Below, piece after piece: positions 14,553 to 25,414 of a stretch of DNA of 64,000 nt. Within the stretch, counting starts at the first letter, position 1, and each line of letters opens with the position of its first letter. The position numbers and the translations under genes are program-made. The stretch spans positions 30,082 through 94,081 of the forward strand of contig JAMDHS010000077.1 in NCBI GenBank assembly GCA_029717555.1, written 5' to 3'. This DNA is from Peribolospora baueri. Lineage: Eukaryota > Basidiomycota > Peribolosporomycetes > Peribolosporales > Peribolosporaceae. The notes under the pieces were generated by a model that saw nothing but the letters and a program-made list of their open reading frames with translations, ran no database searches and was not told the DNA's origin.

Positions 14553-16398
14553 ATGTTCGCCGGGGGCAACCCCATTCGGGGCGTGTCCCAGGTGAGGAGG
14601 AACGATCGCCCGAAGCTTTGTTCTTCCCGCTGTCGACACTGAAACACATCGGACACCTACGTTCCTCCCTTCGCCCCCCTATCTTCTCGACCACCATCAG
14701 GCCTTCGACCAAATGGAAGAAAAGTTTGGGTTGCTCTACGAGGCACCCCTCGCGTTCCTACCACCCGAAGTTTGGTCCGATGAAGGCGACGTGGAACGAA
14801 ACGAAGACGATACGCGAATACCTATTTCATTGCTTCATCGTAGCAATGCCGGAGGACACCGTAGTGTCCCCTTCGTCATCTGAGAAGAGGTCAAGCCGTA
14901 TCTGGATCGAGCCGAGGTCATCAAGGCGGAGAAAGGCTCTGGAGCCTCCCACCAAGGCCTGGAGGGAAAGTTGCGGTTCGGCCGAGGCTTATTTGGACGT
15001 GGAGGTGGCACTTCTGCCAAATCATTGGCCGATGGTGGTGGTGCCGGCCAGGACATCTCAACACCCACCGCCACTGCGCGTCATCAAGGACTGAGTGGAA
15101 AGGGTCGGGATAGCAACGACCATGCTAGCCACCCTCAGAATGTCGGCTTTCCCCATCTGACAACCGCCTTTGGTGCCATCGACCGTGATTCCATCGTTCC
15201 AGGTCCCTTTTCGCCTTTGCTCTGTTCTCTCGACCTCCAGGACGTCAAAGAGACTGCCATGATCGGACTGGCACTGGACAACGACGACGACGACGCTGTC
15301 GAGCACACGGGAGGTCGAGCTGCCATTCAATACCCTTATGTGCCTCGCTATCCCATCTCGCCCGTTCAATCGACGAAAAGAACGACCATCGGCGCCTTCT
15401 CGTTCCAGTCCGAATCGACCGGAAGCTCAGGAGGCTCTTCTCATCCGAGCGACGTTTTGAGCAACCTCGAGCTACCGTCTTCACCAAAGCGTTCGGACAA
15501 CCGCCTGGGCGTGACTCTTGCCGTGCTCAAGAGGCGACTCGGCATTGATATGGGTTACTTGCGCCAGGTCCGGAAGTCGCTCTCTGCCGGACACCTTCAA
15601 CTGGCCGCCGCTCGTCGGACACGCGCTGGAGGCACGGCACCAGGACAGACCGTCGAGCTTCTCGCTTCCATTGGCTTGACGCCTCGGTCCAACATCCTCA
15701 ACGCCGTTTCGTCCTTCTCCCTCCGTTCCTCCACGCCCTCCAGCTGCAGCTCCACGATTCTATCCAAGTCGTCCGGCGGTAGTTCCTCCATGTCAAACGC
15801 TTTCATCCCGCAATTTGACATTGGCATCAATTTGAGCTCGACGACCGCCGAGAACGGCTTGTACTACCAAAATCCTACCGTGTTTTTGAAGACCGCCAAG
15901 AAGCTTCTCAAGAAGGCCAACAAGGGCGCTCTTTTGAACAAGACCCTCGCTGCTTTTCCTTCTGGTGACCCGGTGCGGCGGCTTAACGAGGCAATGCATG
16001 CCGGTCCCGAGGGTGACATGATCGCCTCCGGTATAATTTTGCCCGTGATTGAATTTGAGGCGGGCCATCAGGTGGTGACTAGGCAGACCGTCGTCGACCA
16101 CCGCGAACGACCTGTGACGGCTAGCTGACTCCGCTCGTCCATGGGTCGGTTTCATGTTTGACGCCCCCCTGCCCGGCCCTAAACAAAAAAACCGACAGTC
16201 CGCCATTATCCTCGGTGTGAGCGATGCAGACAAGGACTGGAGTTTACCCGACATCGAGATTGCCAAGACTCTTGTACAGAAGGCCATATGGACTTCCGGT
16301 GCGTAGCTACGAATTAGTGGCGTTTTTTTTTGCACCGAGAAGCATCGTCTCTGACGTCCGTTCCGTCTGTCTATACGCTCCGTCCGTCAGACTTATTC
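14553..16398 (+). pseudogene. Unknown protein gene with an in-frame TGA (pseudogene, read-through or sequencing error)
   Basis: Model join(14553..14591,14701..16071,16199..16298,16391..16398). MFAGGNPIRGVSQ ends at a clear donor (CAG|gtgagg) and resumes AFDQMEEKFGLLYEAP after catcag. The frame then runs to TGA at 14881-14883 (residue 74) and continues open in the same frame for nearly 400 codons (EEVKPYLDRAEVIKAEKGS..., Ser-rich centre, FLKTAKKLLKKANKGALL, ...ASGIILPVIEFEAGHQ). A 127-nt intron with a ctaaac branch motif leads to SAIILGVSDADKDWSLPDIE and the end near 16398. With the TGA read as sense, the sum is 1518 nt (505 aa). No GT-AG intron with good consensus removes the TGA. I recognise no domain. 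The last exon is uncertain; an alternative path would extend to about 16736. Confidence 0.6.
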
Positions 16399-16800
16399 TA
16401 ATGCCGGATCGGTATATCCGCCCACAGTTTTCCACTTTTGGTACGCTCGCTCCCCCCCCTTCCCCTCGTTCCAGGAGAGAACAAAGTACAGACGAGAGCT
16501 TCCCACTCCTTATGGATCTCTCCGGATTACTTTACGTTTCTTCGACGCTTTCGATTAGCCAAGCCGTTCTCGGAGCTCGAAGCTGTGTGCTGTTTGGAAT
16601 TCAGGTTCTATTTGGGACACCTTCCAGCCATGACGAGCACAGGAAAGGACACGAAAAGGATGCCGAGGTACTTGGAGTACCGAAGTGGACTCTCTATCAG
16701 GTGCTTTCGCGCCGCGGCGTCTACAAGGAAACGTGAATCCGAGGTCGCACGAGGAGCCAGGGAAGACGAAATGACTCGCCTAGACAGACCCCTTGGCGCT

Positions 16801-17932
16801 TTACTTCTTCCAGATCTCTACCGCCCAGTCCATGATTTGAGCTTTGGGGAAGCCCAAGGCGCTAAACTGAGGGGGAAAAGGCGCCATCTTTTCTACGGGT
16901 CTCATCCAGACCCGCACCCCCACGTTTTCCTTTCTCTCTCCATACACTTGCGCCGTCCAGAGCTTGGTCCACGACTCGGAGCCATGTTCAAAGCCGGGCC
17001 CGTTACTGGAGATGCAGGTCTCGCCCCCCGGTACGAGACTGCCACGGTTGCGCCCGAAAATAATGGACGGCTTGTCAGCACTTGAAGACTCGAGGTTGAG
17101 GAGGGACGCCAAACGCTTGGCGAGCACCAGCTGGACGGGCTTGTCGAAGAGATGGAAGAAAAATCCTGCGTATATGGCCGTCACCTTCCCAAGGAAAGAG
17201 GATAGATCGGTGAGGGCACGCGCGGGCACAGATGGTGGAGGGGGCTTTGAAGGGTCGAAGAACGCGTCCGAGAACATGTCCCCCGCAATGAATGTGATGG
17301 GGCAGGTGGTCGGCGAGTCACGGAACAGGGTGTAGCCATAGTCAATGAGTCCTGATGGGCGGAAAAGGTGGAATCCCCCAAGGTGAACACAGATCCTACC
17401 GCTTCCTACTCCGGTCATGCTCCGCTTTGGCCGTCATTCTTACCTTGCCTCAGATCCGTTGCGAAAGCCCTGTCAGCCTCCCACCCGTCAAAGACGACCT
17501 TCCTGATGTCTATACCGAAGCAAGCGCCCACATCAAGAAAGACGTGGTCAGGCCGGAAACGAGGCGAAGAAGGCTGGCACTGGGCGAGCGCGGTCGGATA
17601 GGAGGGATGCAAGGCGACGGCGATTTCGAAATGCTGGCAGAGCCCTGGTCACGCCGTTTGGGATGAGGACGCCGTTGAGCCCATGCGGACGTATGTCGCA
17701 TGCGAAGAAAAGGGGATCAGGGATTGGCCGGCCGCTAGGGCTCACAGATGCAGGGATACGGAAACTGGGTCTCGTACGCTTCCTTGCTGACACCGACGAG
17801 ATGCTCTTTCAGTTCCGTCTCATCGTCGATCCCCGTCGTCTTGCGGAAGAACTCGAGGTGTCCCGGTTCGTATTTATCCACGCGGTAGACGTCGGGATCG
17901 AAGAGGGGGGCCGGGAGATACGACTTCGTCAT
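16801..17932 (-). CDS. Small SAM-dependent methyltransferase-like protein
   Basis: Model complement(join(16801..17351,17444..17644,17746..17932)), 939 nt, 312 aa; introns 92 and 101 nt, GT-AG. The protein starts MTKSYLPAPLFDPDVYRVDKYEPG. A glycine-rich motif I-like stretch (HVFLDVGACFGIDIRKVVFDG, followed by DRAFATDL) lies around residues 95-125, with a later segment (ITFIAGDMFSD) and a helical middle (VTAIYAGFFFHLFDK, VLAKRLASLLNLE) as in fungal class I methyltransferases. It ends KAQIMDWAVEIWKK. The substrate is unknown; such orphan methyltransferases are common in basidiomycetes. It converges on the unknown gene to its left. The fold-level call is moderate and the specific function is open. 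Confidence 0.72.
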
Positions 17933-18492
17933 GGCCGGACGGAGTTGTGAGGAGGGGATGGCGCCGGCGGCTTATGAGGACAACGAACGGAAGGACGAGA
18001 GAGAGAACGAGTGAGCTGACCGCCGGCTGACTGCTCTCCCCAGGCATTCCGATTTATGTCCTTTCGTGGCCGGCAGCCAAACAAGAGTCTGCTAGCTTGT
18101 ACGGACGTGAGTGCCGGAACGTGTCCTGGACCGACACAGAAACCAGGCGAACTCCGCCGGCCGTCTCGCCAGCGATGGTGGTGAGTACCGGTGCCTAAAA
18201 TTGAACTACCCTCGCCATTATCAATCTCCATGGCGGGTCAGCATGTGCGTGCATGTGGCTCGTACGGACGGGCCATCGGGCGTCGTACGCGTGAGAGACG
18301 ACATGGTCAGGTGGATACGACAAGGCGTCTCGATATCAAGCTCAATCCCAGCACCCCGGCGCGCAGCAGATGCAGTCACCGTCGTTCTACTCAGATGATA
18401 CGGTATGGCTGTCCCAATGGCAACGTTGCAGCGGACGCAAATGCTCGTGACAAATGACAACAACCCATGATCGGCCGTCCGTAGCCGCCATC
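17933..18492. other. Intergenic, no supported gene
   Basis: 560 bp between the methyltransferase start and the rpn10 stop, both on the minus strand. It probably carries the methyltransferase promoter. I saw no further coding signal. Confidence 0.5.
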
Positions 18493-20152
18493 CTATTTTT
18501 TCTCTTCACCCTCATCCCGGTTCTGTTGCATGCTCATCTCGATCGCCCTCGCGATCGCCTCCTCCTCCGTCATCTCCTCGTCCTCGTCTCCTTCTCCCGC
18601 ACCGGCCATCTCCACATCTTCGCTCTTCATGCCGCCCGCTTCACCGCCGCCTTCTCCTCGACTGAGAGCGAGTGCCTGTTGCACCATCGCGTCCTCGCTC
18701 TTCCCAGCCTCTTCCAGCGTAGCCGTTCCTGACGCGCCGGTGATGCTCTCCGCGCCAGGCGCCACGAGCGAGCCAGAGCCGGCCAGGGGCTGCGGCTCTG
18801 CAGTGGTAGTAGTAGACGGCGCTGCAGCACCTTCGGGCACAGACTCCAGTTGAGGCTCGTTGGAGGGTCGAGAAGCCGCTTCTGCCGCTTGCTGACGTGC
18901 TCGCTCCTCTTCCAACGACATGCGGAGCGCCTGAATTCCGGAAAGGTCCGATAAACAGGTGTAAGTTAGCAACATACCATGACGGCTCAGCCAGCGAGAA
19001 CCCAATATGAATGGCATCGCCGAGTAATCGGAGCACGCGACGCACCATCGCCAACTCCGGGTCCATGCTCGGATCCACGCCGAATTCGAAGCCTTCGCCA
19101 CCCGCCCCACCCGCTCCGCCCGTCTCCATTGCATCCTCGTCTTGCAGTATTGGAGAGGAGACGATGATGTCGGACAAGAGGCGTGGACCAGCCGGAACGC
19201 TCAACAGATGGCTGGTGGTTGCCAGGGTAGAAGAACGGATAACATATGAAGACGGCTCTCATAAGGCTCCCATCCCAGCCCCCAACTCCAGCACCGGAGA
19301 ACTTTGGACCGCTTGCGACCACTTACCTATTGTCACCAGAGTTGAGCGCCTCAACAAACTTTGCCAGCTTCTCCTCGTTCTCCGCATCCTCTCCGAAGTT
19401 GATCACGTCAACAGCCACATTGTTCTTCTTAAGTTTTTTGCCCAACCTCACGAGGGAATCTACTTCGTCTGAAACCGGGGAGCCGACGAAGACGATCACG
19501 CGCTGTCGCTGGTTCTTGTCTTGTCGGTGCTTCAGCGCGAGCTACAGGACGACGATGGTCAGACATACGTAGCTTGCCAAGTCAGAATGGCCGCTTGGGA
19601 GGACGTTTGAGCACCTTGGTCGAGTCAAGTACTCACCTGAGCCACCTGAATGCCGGCAGATACGCTTGCATTGCCACTGATCTTGGTGTTGTGCAAGCCA
19701 TGGAGGATTTTGCCGATGTCCTGTGTGAGCGTTGCGAGCACCTCCGGACTGAATCAAATCAGAAATAGCAAAACAAGTGAAAGAGAGATGGTTTTAACAA
19801 GGCAAGTTCGGAGGTAGACGTCCTGGACGTGTCTGCCCTTCTCGATTCACGGGCTCCCCCACGCACCCCTTGCCCGCCATGGTCATCAGACCAACGGCGT
19901 TCTCCGGATTGGAATTGGTCTTCCTGTTAAAAATGACATTCACAGCGTCGGACTGCGCCTCAAACCGAGATGGAGGATAGTCCCCGTTGCGCATGTACTC
20001 GGAGTTGTCGAGTCTGTGCGGTGGTCGAGCGAAGATCCGAAAGGAGCGAGAGTGAGGACGACAGCGTCGATCATCCAACAGCGACAACACGGTGATCGCG
20101 CGCATTTGCCTGGAAATGACACTCACACGAGCATGGTCGCCTCGAGCACCAT
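18493..20152 (-). CDS. rpn10: 26S proteasome regulatory subunit Rpn10 (polyubiquitin receptor)
   Basis: Model complement(join(18493..18930,19046..19211,19327..19541,19637..19748,19867..20013,20127..20152)), 1104 nt, 367 aa. It starts [21 protein letters not shown], the hallmark start of Rpn10, followed by the VWA domain ([63 protein letters not shown]) and a low-complexity C-terminus. UIM-like helices are visible at [33 protein letters not shown] and [15 protein letters not shown]. Human S5a has two UIMs and yeast one. The protein sits at the base-lid interface of the 19S particle and captures ubiquitin chains. It is divergent from pop2, with about 530 bp between the starts. Confidence 0.96.
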
Positions 20153-20685
20153 CTTGGGCAGTTAGTGATAGAGCTCAGATGGCGGTGTGCTGTAGTTGAG
20201 TGCTAAACAGCAAGGATGCGTTCGAGGATCTCTATCAAAGACCCTTTACGGAGGTGGCACCGATCAGCAAGGCCATACCGAGCCCGGTCACCGAATGACG
20301 CGTCTCGCGCACGCCGATCACTTCCGGCGCACGCTCCCGCACGCAACGCCCCGACCCCAGACCGGATAGACAGCCAGCCGACTGATGGACGACTTGGACA
20401 AACACTTACAACATAGACTCGAGCGACTACGTCGTCCATCTCGTCCGTCGCCATTCAGTTCCTGCACAACTAGGGGATCGACTTGTCCTCCACCCCATTT
20501 GACCCTTTGTCTCTACTCCAGCCATACCCCGCGCCCATCGTACTCGCAAACACCATCGCTCTCGCTCGCGCCCTCAGGCGACAACCTCGGCCGAGCCCTC
20601 TCCCCCCTTCGCCTCCTTCGCTTCCTCTTCCTCTCTTTCCCCTCCCAGCGGCTCAGACTTAGTGAACGGTGGTCTCTCGCCCGTG
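20153..20685. promoter_or_regulatory. Bidirectional promoter region rpn10 / pop2
   Basis: Divergent intergenic region. A pyrimidine-rich tract ending ...cgccctcag at about 20577 precedes an open in-frame stretch leading into the pop2 ATG. A 5' leader intron, or an additional N-terminal exon of pop2, is therefore possible. Confidence 0.5.
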
Positions 20686-22223
20686 ATGGCGGGCCGCATC
20701 AGAGAGGTATGGGCCAACAATATTGAGCAGGAGATGCAACACCTCAGGGAGACCATCGATAGGTATCCATTCGTAGCCATGGTGAGTGCCTTCTTCGAGA
20801 AGTTTTTGGTACACGCTGAAGTATGGAAACGAATTATATATATATATGTATATATATATATGGATAGATAGATAGATTCATAGCATGCAGACTTACCTCG
20901 GCTCATTTTTTTTTCTCGTAGGACACTGAGTTCCCAGGCATCGTAGCAAGACCGATAGGTACTTTCCGCGGCTCGAGTGACTACCATTATCAAACGCTCC
21001 GGTGCAACGTCGACTTGCTCAAGCTTATCCAGCTTGGTGTTACACTCTGCGACGAGCAAGGAAACCTCCCGCCAGACGTTTGCACGTGGCAGTTCAACTT
21101 TCGGTTTTCCATGAAGTAAGCGGCGAGCGAATGCAGTCTTCAGTTAATGTGCGGCATATGGCCAATGGGCACTCACTCCCACTCCATTTGCCTTTCGTCA
21201 TCATGTCCAGCAACGACATGTACGCTCCAGACTCGATTGACCTCCTCCAGAAAGCGGGCATCGACTTCAAGCGGAATGAGGACTACGGCATCGACGTGGA
21301 GGTGTTTGGAGAGCTCCTCATCACTAGTGGTCTCGTCTTGCTCGACGACGTCCGGTGGATTAGCTTTCACAGGTGAGAAATGATGGGCCACAGTGGAATA
21401 ACTACATCGTTGTCTCACCCGTCTTTCAATGCTCTCGATCATGCTGCTCGTCGCACTAAACAGCGGCTATGACTTTGGCTATCTCCTCAAAGTGGTCACC
21501 TGCTCTCCCCTCCCGGCACAAGAGGACGAGTTCTTCGAGCTGCTCCGGATTTGGTTCCCTTGCGTCTATGACATCAAATTTCTGATGCGAAGCTGTAAGA
21601 CGCTGAAGGGAGGTTTGCAAGACGTTGCGGATGAACTGCAGGTGAGTGCCGGGCTTGTAGGCTTGCATGTTGTCTTCCGCTGTGCTCACTGCTGATGTAC
21701 GGTCTCTCCCAACTGCTCCGCAGGTTGCAAGGATCGGACAGCAGCATCAAGCTGGTAGTGACAGTCTTTTGACGGCCAGCACGTTCTTCAAGATGCGATC
21801 CAAGTTCTTCCAAGACTCCATTGATGACAGCAAATTCTTGTGTGTACAGCCCTCTGCACGCCTAAACCTGCTTTCCCATCTGACTTATGTCTAACTGCAC
21901 GTCACTCGTCTCCCCTCTCCTTCTCCCTTCGCAGAGGCTGTCTCTACGGCTTCGCCAACCACAGCTCCAATCGTCTACCAACCCCCGCTCCTGCCCACGC
22001 CGCCGCTGCCGCTGCCGCCGCCTCCACCACCAACGGCTCTTACCCCTATCCTCCATTGAACAACCACAACCATGACTACGCTAACAATCCGCCATCAACA
22101 CCCAAAGATACGCACGCCAATATGATGCCTCCAACGCCAAGTCCTTATGGGAGAGGCGCCATGGGCAGCGAGAACCTTTTCGCCCGCAGCGCAATGGGTG
22201 CAATTGGCGCCGGGGACCGATGA
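20686..22223 (+). CDS. pop2: CCR4-NOT deadenylase subunit Pop2/Caf1
   Basis: Model join(20686..20781,20922..21115,21211..21372,21464..21641,21724..21839,21935..22223), 1035 nt, 344 aa. It starts [20 protein letters not shown]. The DEDD nuclease signatures are DTEFPG (exon 2), [19 protein letters not shown] (exons 3-4), VYDIKFLM and the C-terminal [16 protein letters not shown]. This is the RNase D-fold exonuclease that shortens mRNA poly(A) tails in the CCR4-NOT complex. The C-terminal 100 residues are an Ala/Pro/Asn-rich extension absent from short animal homologues. Upstream of the chosen ATG the frame stays open to about 20578, so a longer N-terminus is possible. Confidence 0.95.
20836..20876 (+). 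repeat. TA and GATA microsatellite inside pop2 intron 1
   Basis: Runs of ta (interrupted by tgta) from about 20837 to 20862, followed by three gata units, all within the first intron of pop2. Confidence 0.85.
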
Positions 22224-23316
22224 GATGAGGTTGTCGAGATTGGTTGGATATGCGAGATGGGCGGGCGCTTTGGAGAGGCGGAGGCCATGAGTCACTTCGC
22301 TGAGGGACAAAGTATGATGTGACCAGTGTACACTATCGTCCGGTTCAGACTTGAGTCAAGCGTGTATGCAAATATGTAATCACCCGAGGCGAGGGACAAT
22401 GGAACCTTGTTCTCTTTGTATTCCTCGCCCAGCCGTGTCTTTTTCGATTCTTACCTGTGCTGGCCGTTCCTCTTACTGACTCGGTTCATCTCTGTCTCCC
22501 TGCCATGTTAGATCGAGGTGCTTGGATGGTTTGGCAGTGCAAAGACGAATGATCCGTCAAAGTGAGGGTGGCTGAGTCCGCTTACTTTGTCGCCTCTTTT
22601 CAACTTAAAATGGAGGCGTTCAGACGTCCCGGAGGAAGCGCCGTGCAGCTATTCAGCCAAAACTTTGACAGTCCTTCCTTTCTTCATTTCCTTCCTTTCA
22701 TAACGATATACTCTGGTAATCTCTCCGTCCACATCTCCCCGTTTCTCTTCCTTTGTTATTCTCCCAGGTCAAGCATCCGGCGTTCCTGTATGCAACTTGC
22801 GCAACATTCGAGTCATAATGGTCGTGTAATGAGATCACTGTGATCAACCATCTTGTTGGGAGCTTTGCTTCTTTCCTAGGCGTCTTAGATGCTCTAAATC
22901 CAGGACAGCTCAGTCCTGCAGGCAACCGGAACGGATTGACTTTGACGTGCCATTCACTTAGACTATTTTTGCTGCAAATGCAATCGCCATTGTCCCACGA
23001 ATATCTCTTCGAGTCGCCAACGATAACTATCGGATATTTTCGGAGTCCACACGTCGAACGATTAGAATTAATGTTTCCGATAGTTTCAAAAGCTTGTCTT
23101 TCTGGTCAAACTTGCGTGCCTGATCTACCTAGGATACAGGTGCGATCAATATGCGTTATGGCATCCTGTGCGATCAATCTTGCGTCGCCATTGTCCGTTG
23201 CATGCAGTTTGGGACCCGAGCCGGTTCTCCTACCCGCGCCCCGCACATCCATCCGACGAGGGCCAGTTGAGTGTCTGTCCTCATCGAGTTTTGAGAACCG
23301 TTACTCGAGCGTCGTC
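22224..23316. other. Intergenic, left edge of the mating-type region, no supported gene
   Basis: 1.1 kb between pop2 and the pheromone gene, lower in GC than the flanks. An uninterrupted frame at 22840-23385 has no start context, motif or splice logic and overlaps the pheromone promoter. I treat it as chance. Confidence 0.55.
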
Positions 23317-23324
23317 TATATAAA
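23317..23324 (+). promoter_or_regulatory. TATA box (TATATAAA) of the pheromone precursor gene
   Basis: TATATAAA lies 40 bp upstream of the first ATG (23364) and about 106 bp upstream of the second in-frame ATG (23430). It is one of the clearest core-promoter elements in the window, consistent with a short, highly expressed transcript. Confidence 0.65.
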
Positions 23325-23363
23325 CAAGGGCCCCCTGTGCAAAGTCGTTGCCGCCAAGTTCTC

Positions 23364-23540
23364 ATGGACTCGCCGCCCACCTTAAGACCTGGCCACTCAT
23401 CCGTCACGCCTCGCCTCAACACCATTGTAATGGACCCTACCGTCCAATCTGACAACATCTCGGTCGTAAAAACAGATTCTGTTCCAACCAACCAGGAGAG
23501 CCCACCTCAGTCGCCTCCTACATCATGTGTTATTGCCTGA
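23364..23540 (+). CDS. mfa: Lipopeptide mating pheromone precursor (CaaX, C-V-I-A)
   Basis: A single-exon ORF of 58 codons from the first ATG, or 36 codons from the in-frame ATG at 23430. It is Ser/Pro/Thr/Gln-rich and ends ...QSPPTSCVIA, then TGA. Basidiomycete pheromones are made as 35-60-residue precursors of exactly this composition. The C-terminal CaaX box is farnesylated, cleaved and carboxymethylated, and the mature peptide is exported. C-V-I-A/C-V-V-A endings are known from smut fungi. A TATATAAA box lies just upstream, and a STE3-type receptor gene lies 4.5 kb away. No signal peptide is expected or seen. The mature N-terminus cannot be read from the sequence. Since a compatible partner supplies the ligand, this pheromone should not activate the adjacent receptor in a self-incompatible species. 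Confidence 0.85.
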   Translation: MDSPPTLRPGHSSVTPRLNTIVMDPTVQSDNISVVKTDSVPTNQESPPQSPPTSCVIA

Positions 23541-24561
23541 GCCGTACTGGTACGTCTTGTTCCTTTGTAAACCCCCTCCTACCTTTCGCCGTGTATTCAT
23601 GCCGCAACCACGTGTCCACAGGACAAGCCCTTACGTCAACTCAACCCTACTGTAACAGAATGAGGTATGTGCAAAAGGTGGTTCCTCCAAGACGAGCGCC
23701 CGGCGGCGGGAAGATGACTACCGTACAGGCGATTCCCACGGTGTCGGCCACGTGGCCAAGGTGATCGGGTCACCCACACCGTTACATGCCCCGTCCGGAA
23801 GAGGCGATCGTCCCGGAGAGCGGAAAGGGAAAAGAAAAATGGGGAAGAGGAGTAAAAAGAAAAGAAGGGAAGGAAACAGGGTAGAGATGAGGGAATGTGG
23901 AAATGAATGGGGTAAAATATGGCAATGAAACTGAGTTGGGAAGAGGGTCATAGGGGGCCGGCGGCGAGACGGCGGCGGCGTGCGCCTGGGCCGAGGTAGA
24001 CGGAAGACCCGAGAGAGCACGTCTTCCAGCGTTTCTTCCAGGCGTGAAAGGCAAGGGGAGGGAAAGAGAGCGACGGCCGAGTGGAGTAGGGAAGGAGAGC
24101 CGCGTCGCCGAAGGAGTGGGCGAATGAAGTCGGAGTGGTCCTCGTCGCTCGCGGCAAGGACCTCGACGACGTTAGCTTGGCCTCGATGAGCGCGTCCTGC
24201 GCAGTGTGAGGCGAGGGCAAGTTGCCAAGAGGGGAGGGGGGAGGAGGGCAGTCCGAGTCGGAGTCGAGGGCGAGGGCCGAGGCGCAAGGATTTGCCTCGA
24301 TGGATGCGTTCCGCGCAGCGTGAGCGGGGGTGAGATCGGCGGCGGCGGAGACGCAAGAATTTGCGGTGATGGCTGCGTCTTGCGCAGCGTGAGGCGAAGG
24401 CGACGCAGCCACTTCGAGGACGGCGTCTTGCGCCGCGTGAACAGCGGCAGTTTCGCGGGAACGTCCCTGTTCGAGGCGTCGCCGCTCGCGCTTTGCCTCG
24501 AGTAGTGCGGCCTGCGCAGCGCGAGCATCGGCGGTCCGGGGATGACGACGAAGCTCTCGAA
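23541..24561. other. Intergenic with degenerate repeats; no supported gene
   Basis: Between the pheromone gene and the NIP30 relic. Minus-strand frames (23718-24356 and 23948-24412) are open but rest on the repeated motif HAAQDA(A/V/L)(I/L)EA. They show no start context, splice signals or recognisable domain. They may be decayed coding sequence. Confidence 0.45.
24172..24522 (-). repeat. Five degenerate ~25-bp repeats encoding H-A-A-Q-D-A-like motifs
   Basis: On the plus strand, cores resembling gatggctgcgtcttgcgcagcg recur near 24182, 24300, 24366, 24425 and 24503, at 55-120-bp spacing. On the minus strand they read HTAQDALIEA, HAARNASIEA, HAAQDAAITA, HAAQDAVLEV and RAAQAALLEA. The region adjoins the 3' end of the NIP30 relic and could be a helical repeat tail that has lost its frame. 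Confidence 0.6.
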
Positions 24562-25414
24562 CTAGACGTCGTTCGAGACGTTGCAGCTCGCGGTCGCGAA
24601 GGCAGCTGCGAGGACCTCCTCGATGGCCTGCTCGAGCCGTGCCATAGCGCGACGACGCTCCCGTTCTAGAAGCAACTGCTTTCTCCGAGCAAGTAAAGCC
24701 AATCCTGAGTCCCGCCCACTCACTTTCGAAACTCTTGAAGTTCAGCCAGATCCCGCTCTTTCTTCTTCCTCTCGCTCTCCATCTTCTCCCTCATCACGTC
24801 GTCTAAGAACTTGCTCTCTTCCTCATCCAGACCGCGCCATTGGTTGCCTATGAGACGCGGAGATTTGTAAAAAAAATTCGGCATGAGGAATAAAATATTT
24901 CGATTTGCTAGGCATGCAATTGATCTGAGATTTGGACCCACTGAATCTCGTCATCTCCTCGAACTCGGCCTGTTTCCTATCCTTGTGCTCCTGGAAACGC
25001 TGTAAACCGGTACGGACGGAAAGATTAGCGAAGTTGCAATTGTGATTGAGCTGAATACAAAGGCGGAGTAGATATCTCACTTCGAAGAGCGAGCGTCCAT
25101 CGTAGTCACCATCAGTCGCTTCTCGTGCCGGTGGCTCTTGACCCAACCTGGCCGTACGGAGGAGAGGGTCAGTTGCCAGTTCAACGCAGCCCTTCATGAA
25201 AAGTTCTTTTAACCCCCAAAAATGATAAATACCACCATCAAAAACGCTATCGTGGCCTCTTTCTCCTCTAATCGCTCGGACGCTCACCGCTCATAAAGCC
25301 ACCCTATAATCAGCCTCTCTCCGAGCCCTCGCCTCCTCGAGCGATTCCTGGCTCACGAAGCGCGAGCCCACCGACCCAGCTTTTGCGGCGAGCCGCGCGC
25401 CGATGGTAGGTCCA
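24562..25414 (-). pseudogene. NIP30/FAM192A-like gene, copy A (frameshifted relic)
   Basis: Second copy of the gene at 30846-32184, with the same exon order: MDLPSAR..., LGQEPPAREATDGDYDGRSL, RLQEHKDRKQAEFEEMTRF, NQWRGLDEEESKFLDDVMRE. Exon 1 is broken. Relative to copy B it has lost one base after the GCGCG near 25395, so translation from the ATG at 25414 stops soon. It also carries an extra T near 25297 that gives a TGA just before the exon-1 donor. Later exons and splice sites are conserved. After the exon-4 donor the frame continues KKQLLLERERRRAMARLEQAIEEVL and stops at 24562, instead of the basic tail of copy B. I infer loss of function after duplication. Confidence 0.82.

Noticed and set aside
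16224-16736. 170-codon plus-strand frame that could be further exons of the unknown gene at 14553
   Set aside because: Possible splice signals exist (cacag at 16427, gtacgct at 16441, ttccag at 16475), but the simpler model ends at 16398. Kept only as an alternative.
22840-23385. 181-codon plus-strand frame upstream of the pheromone gene
   Set aside because: It overlaps the TATA box and pheromone start, has no motif and starts in poor context.
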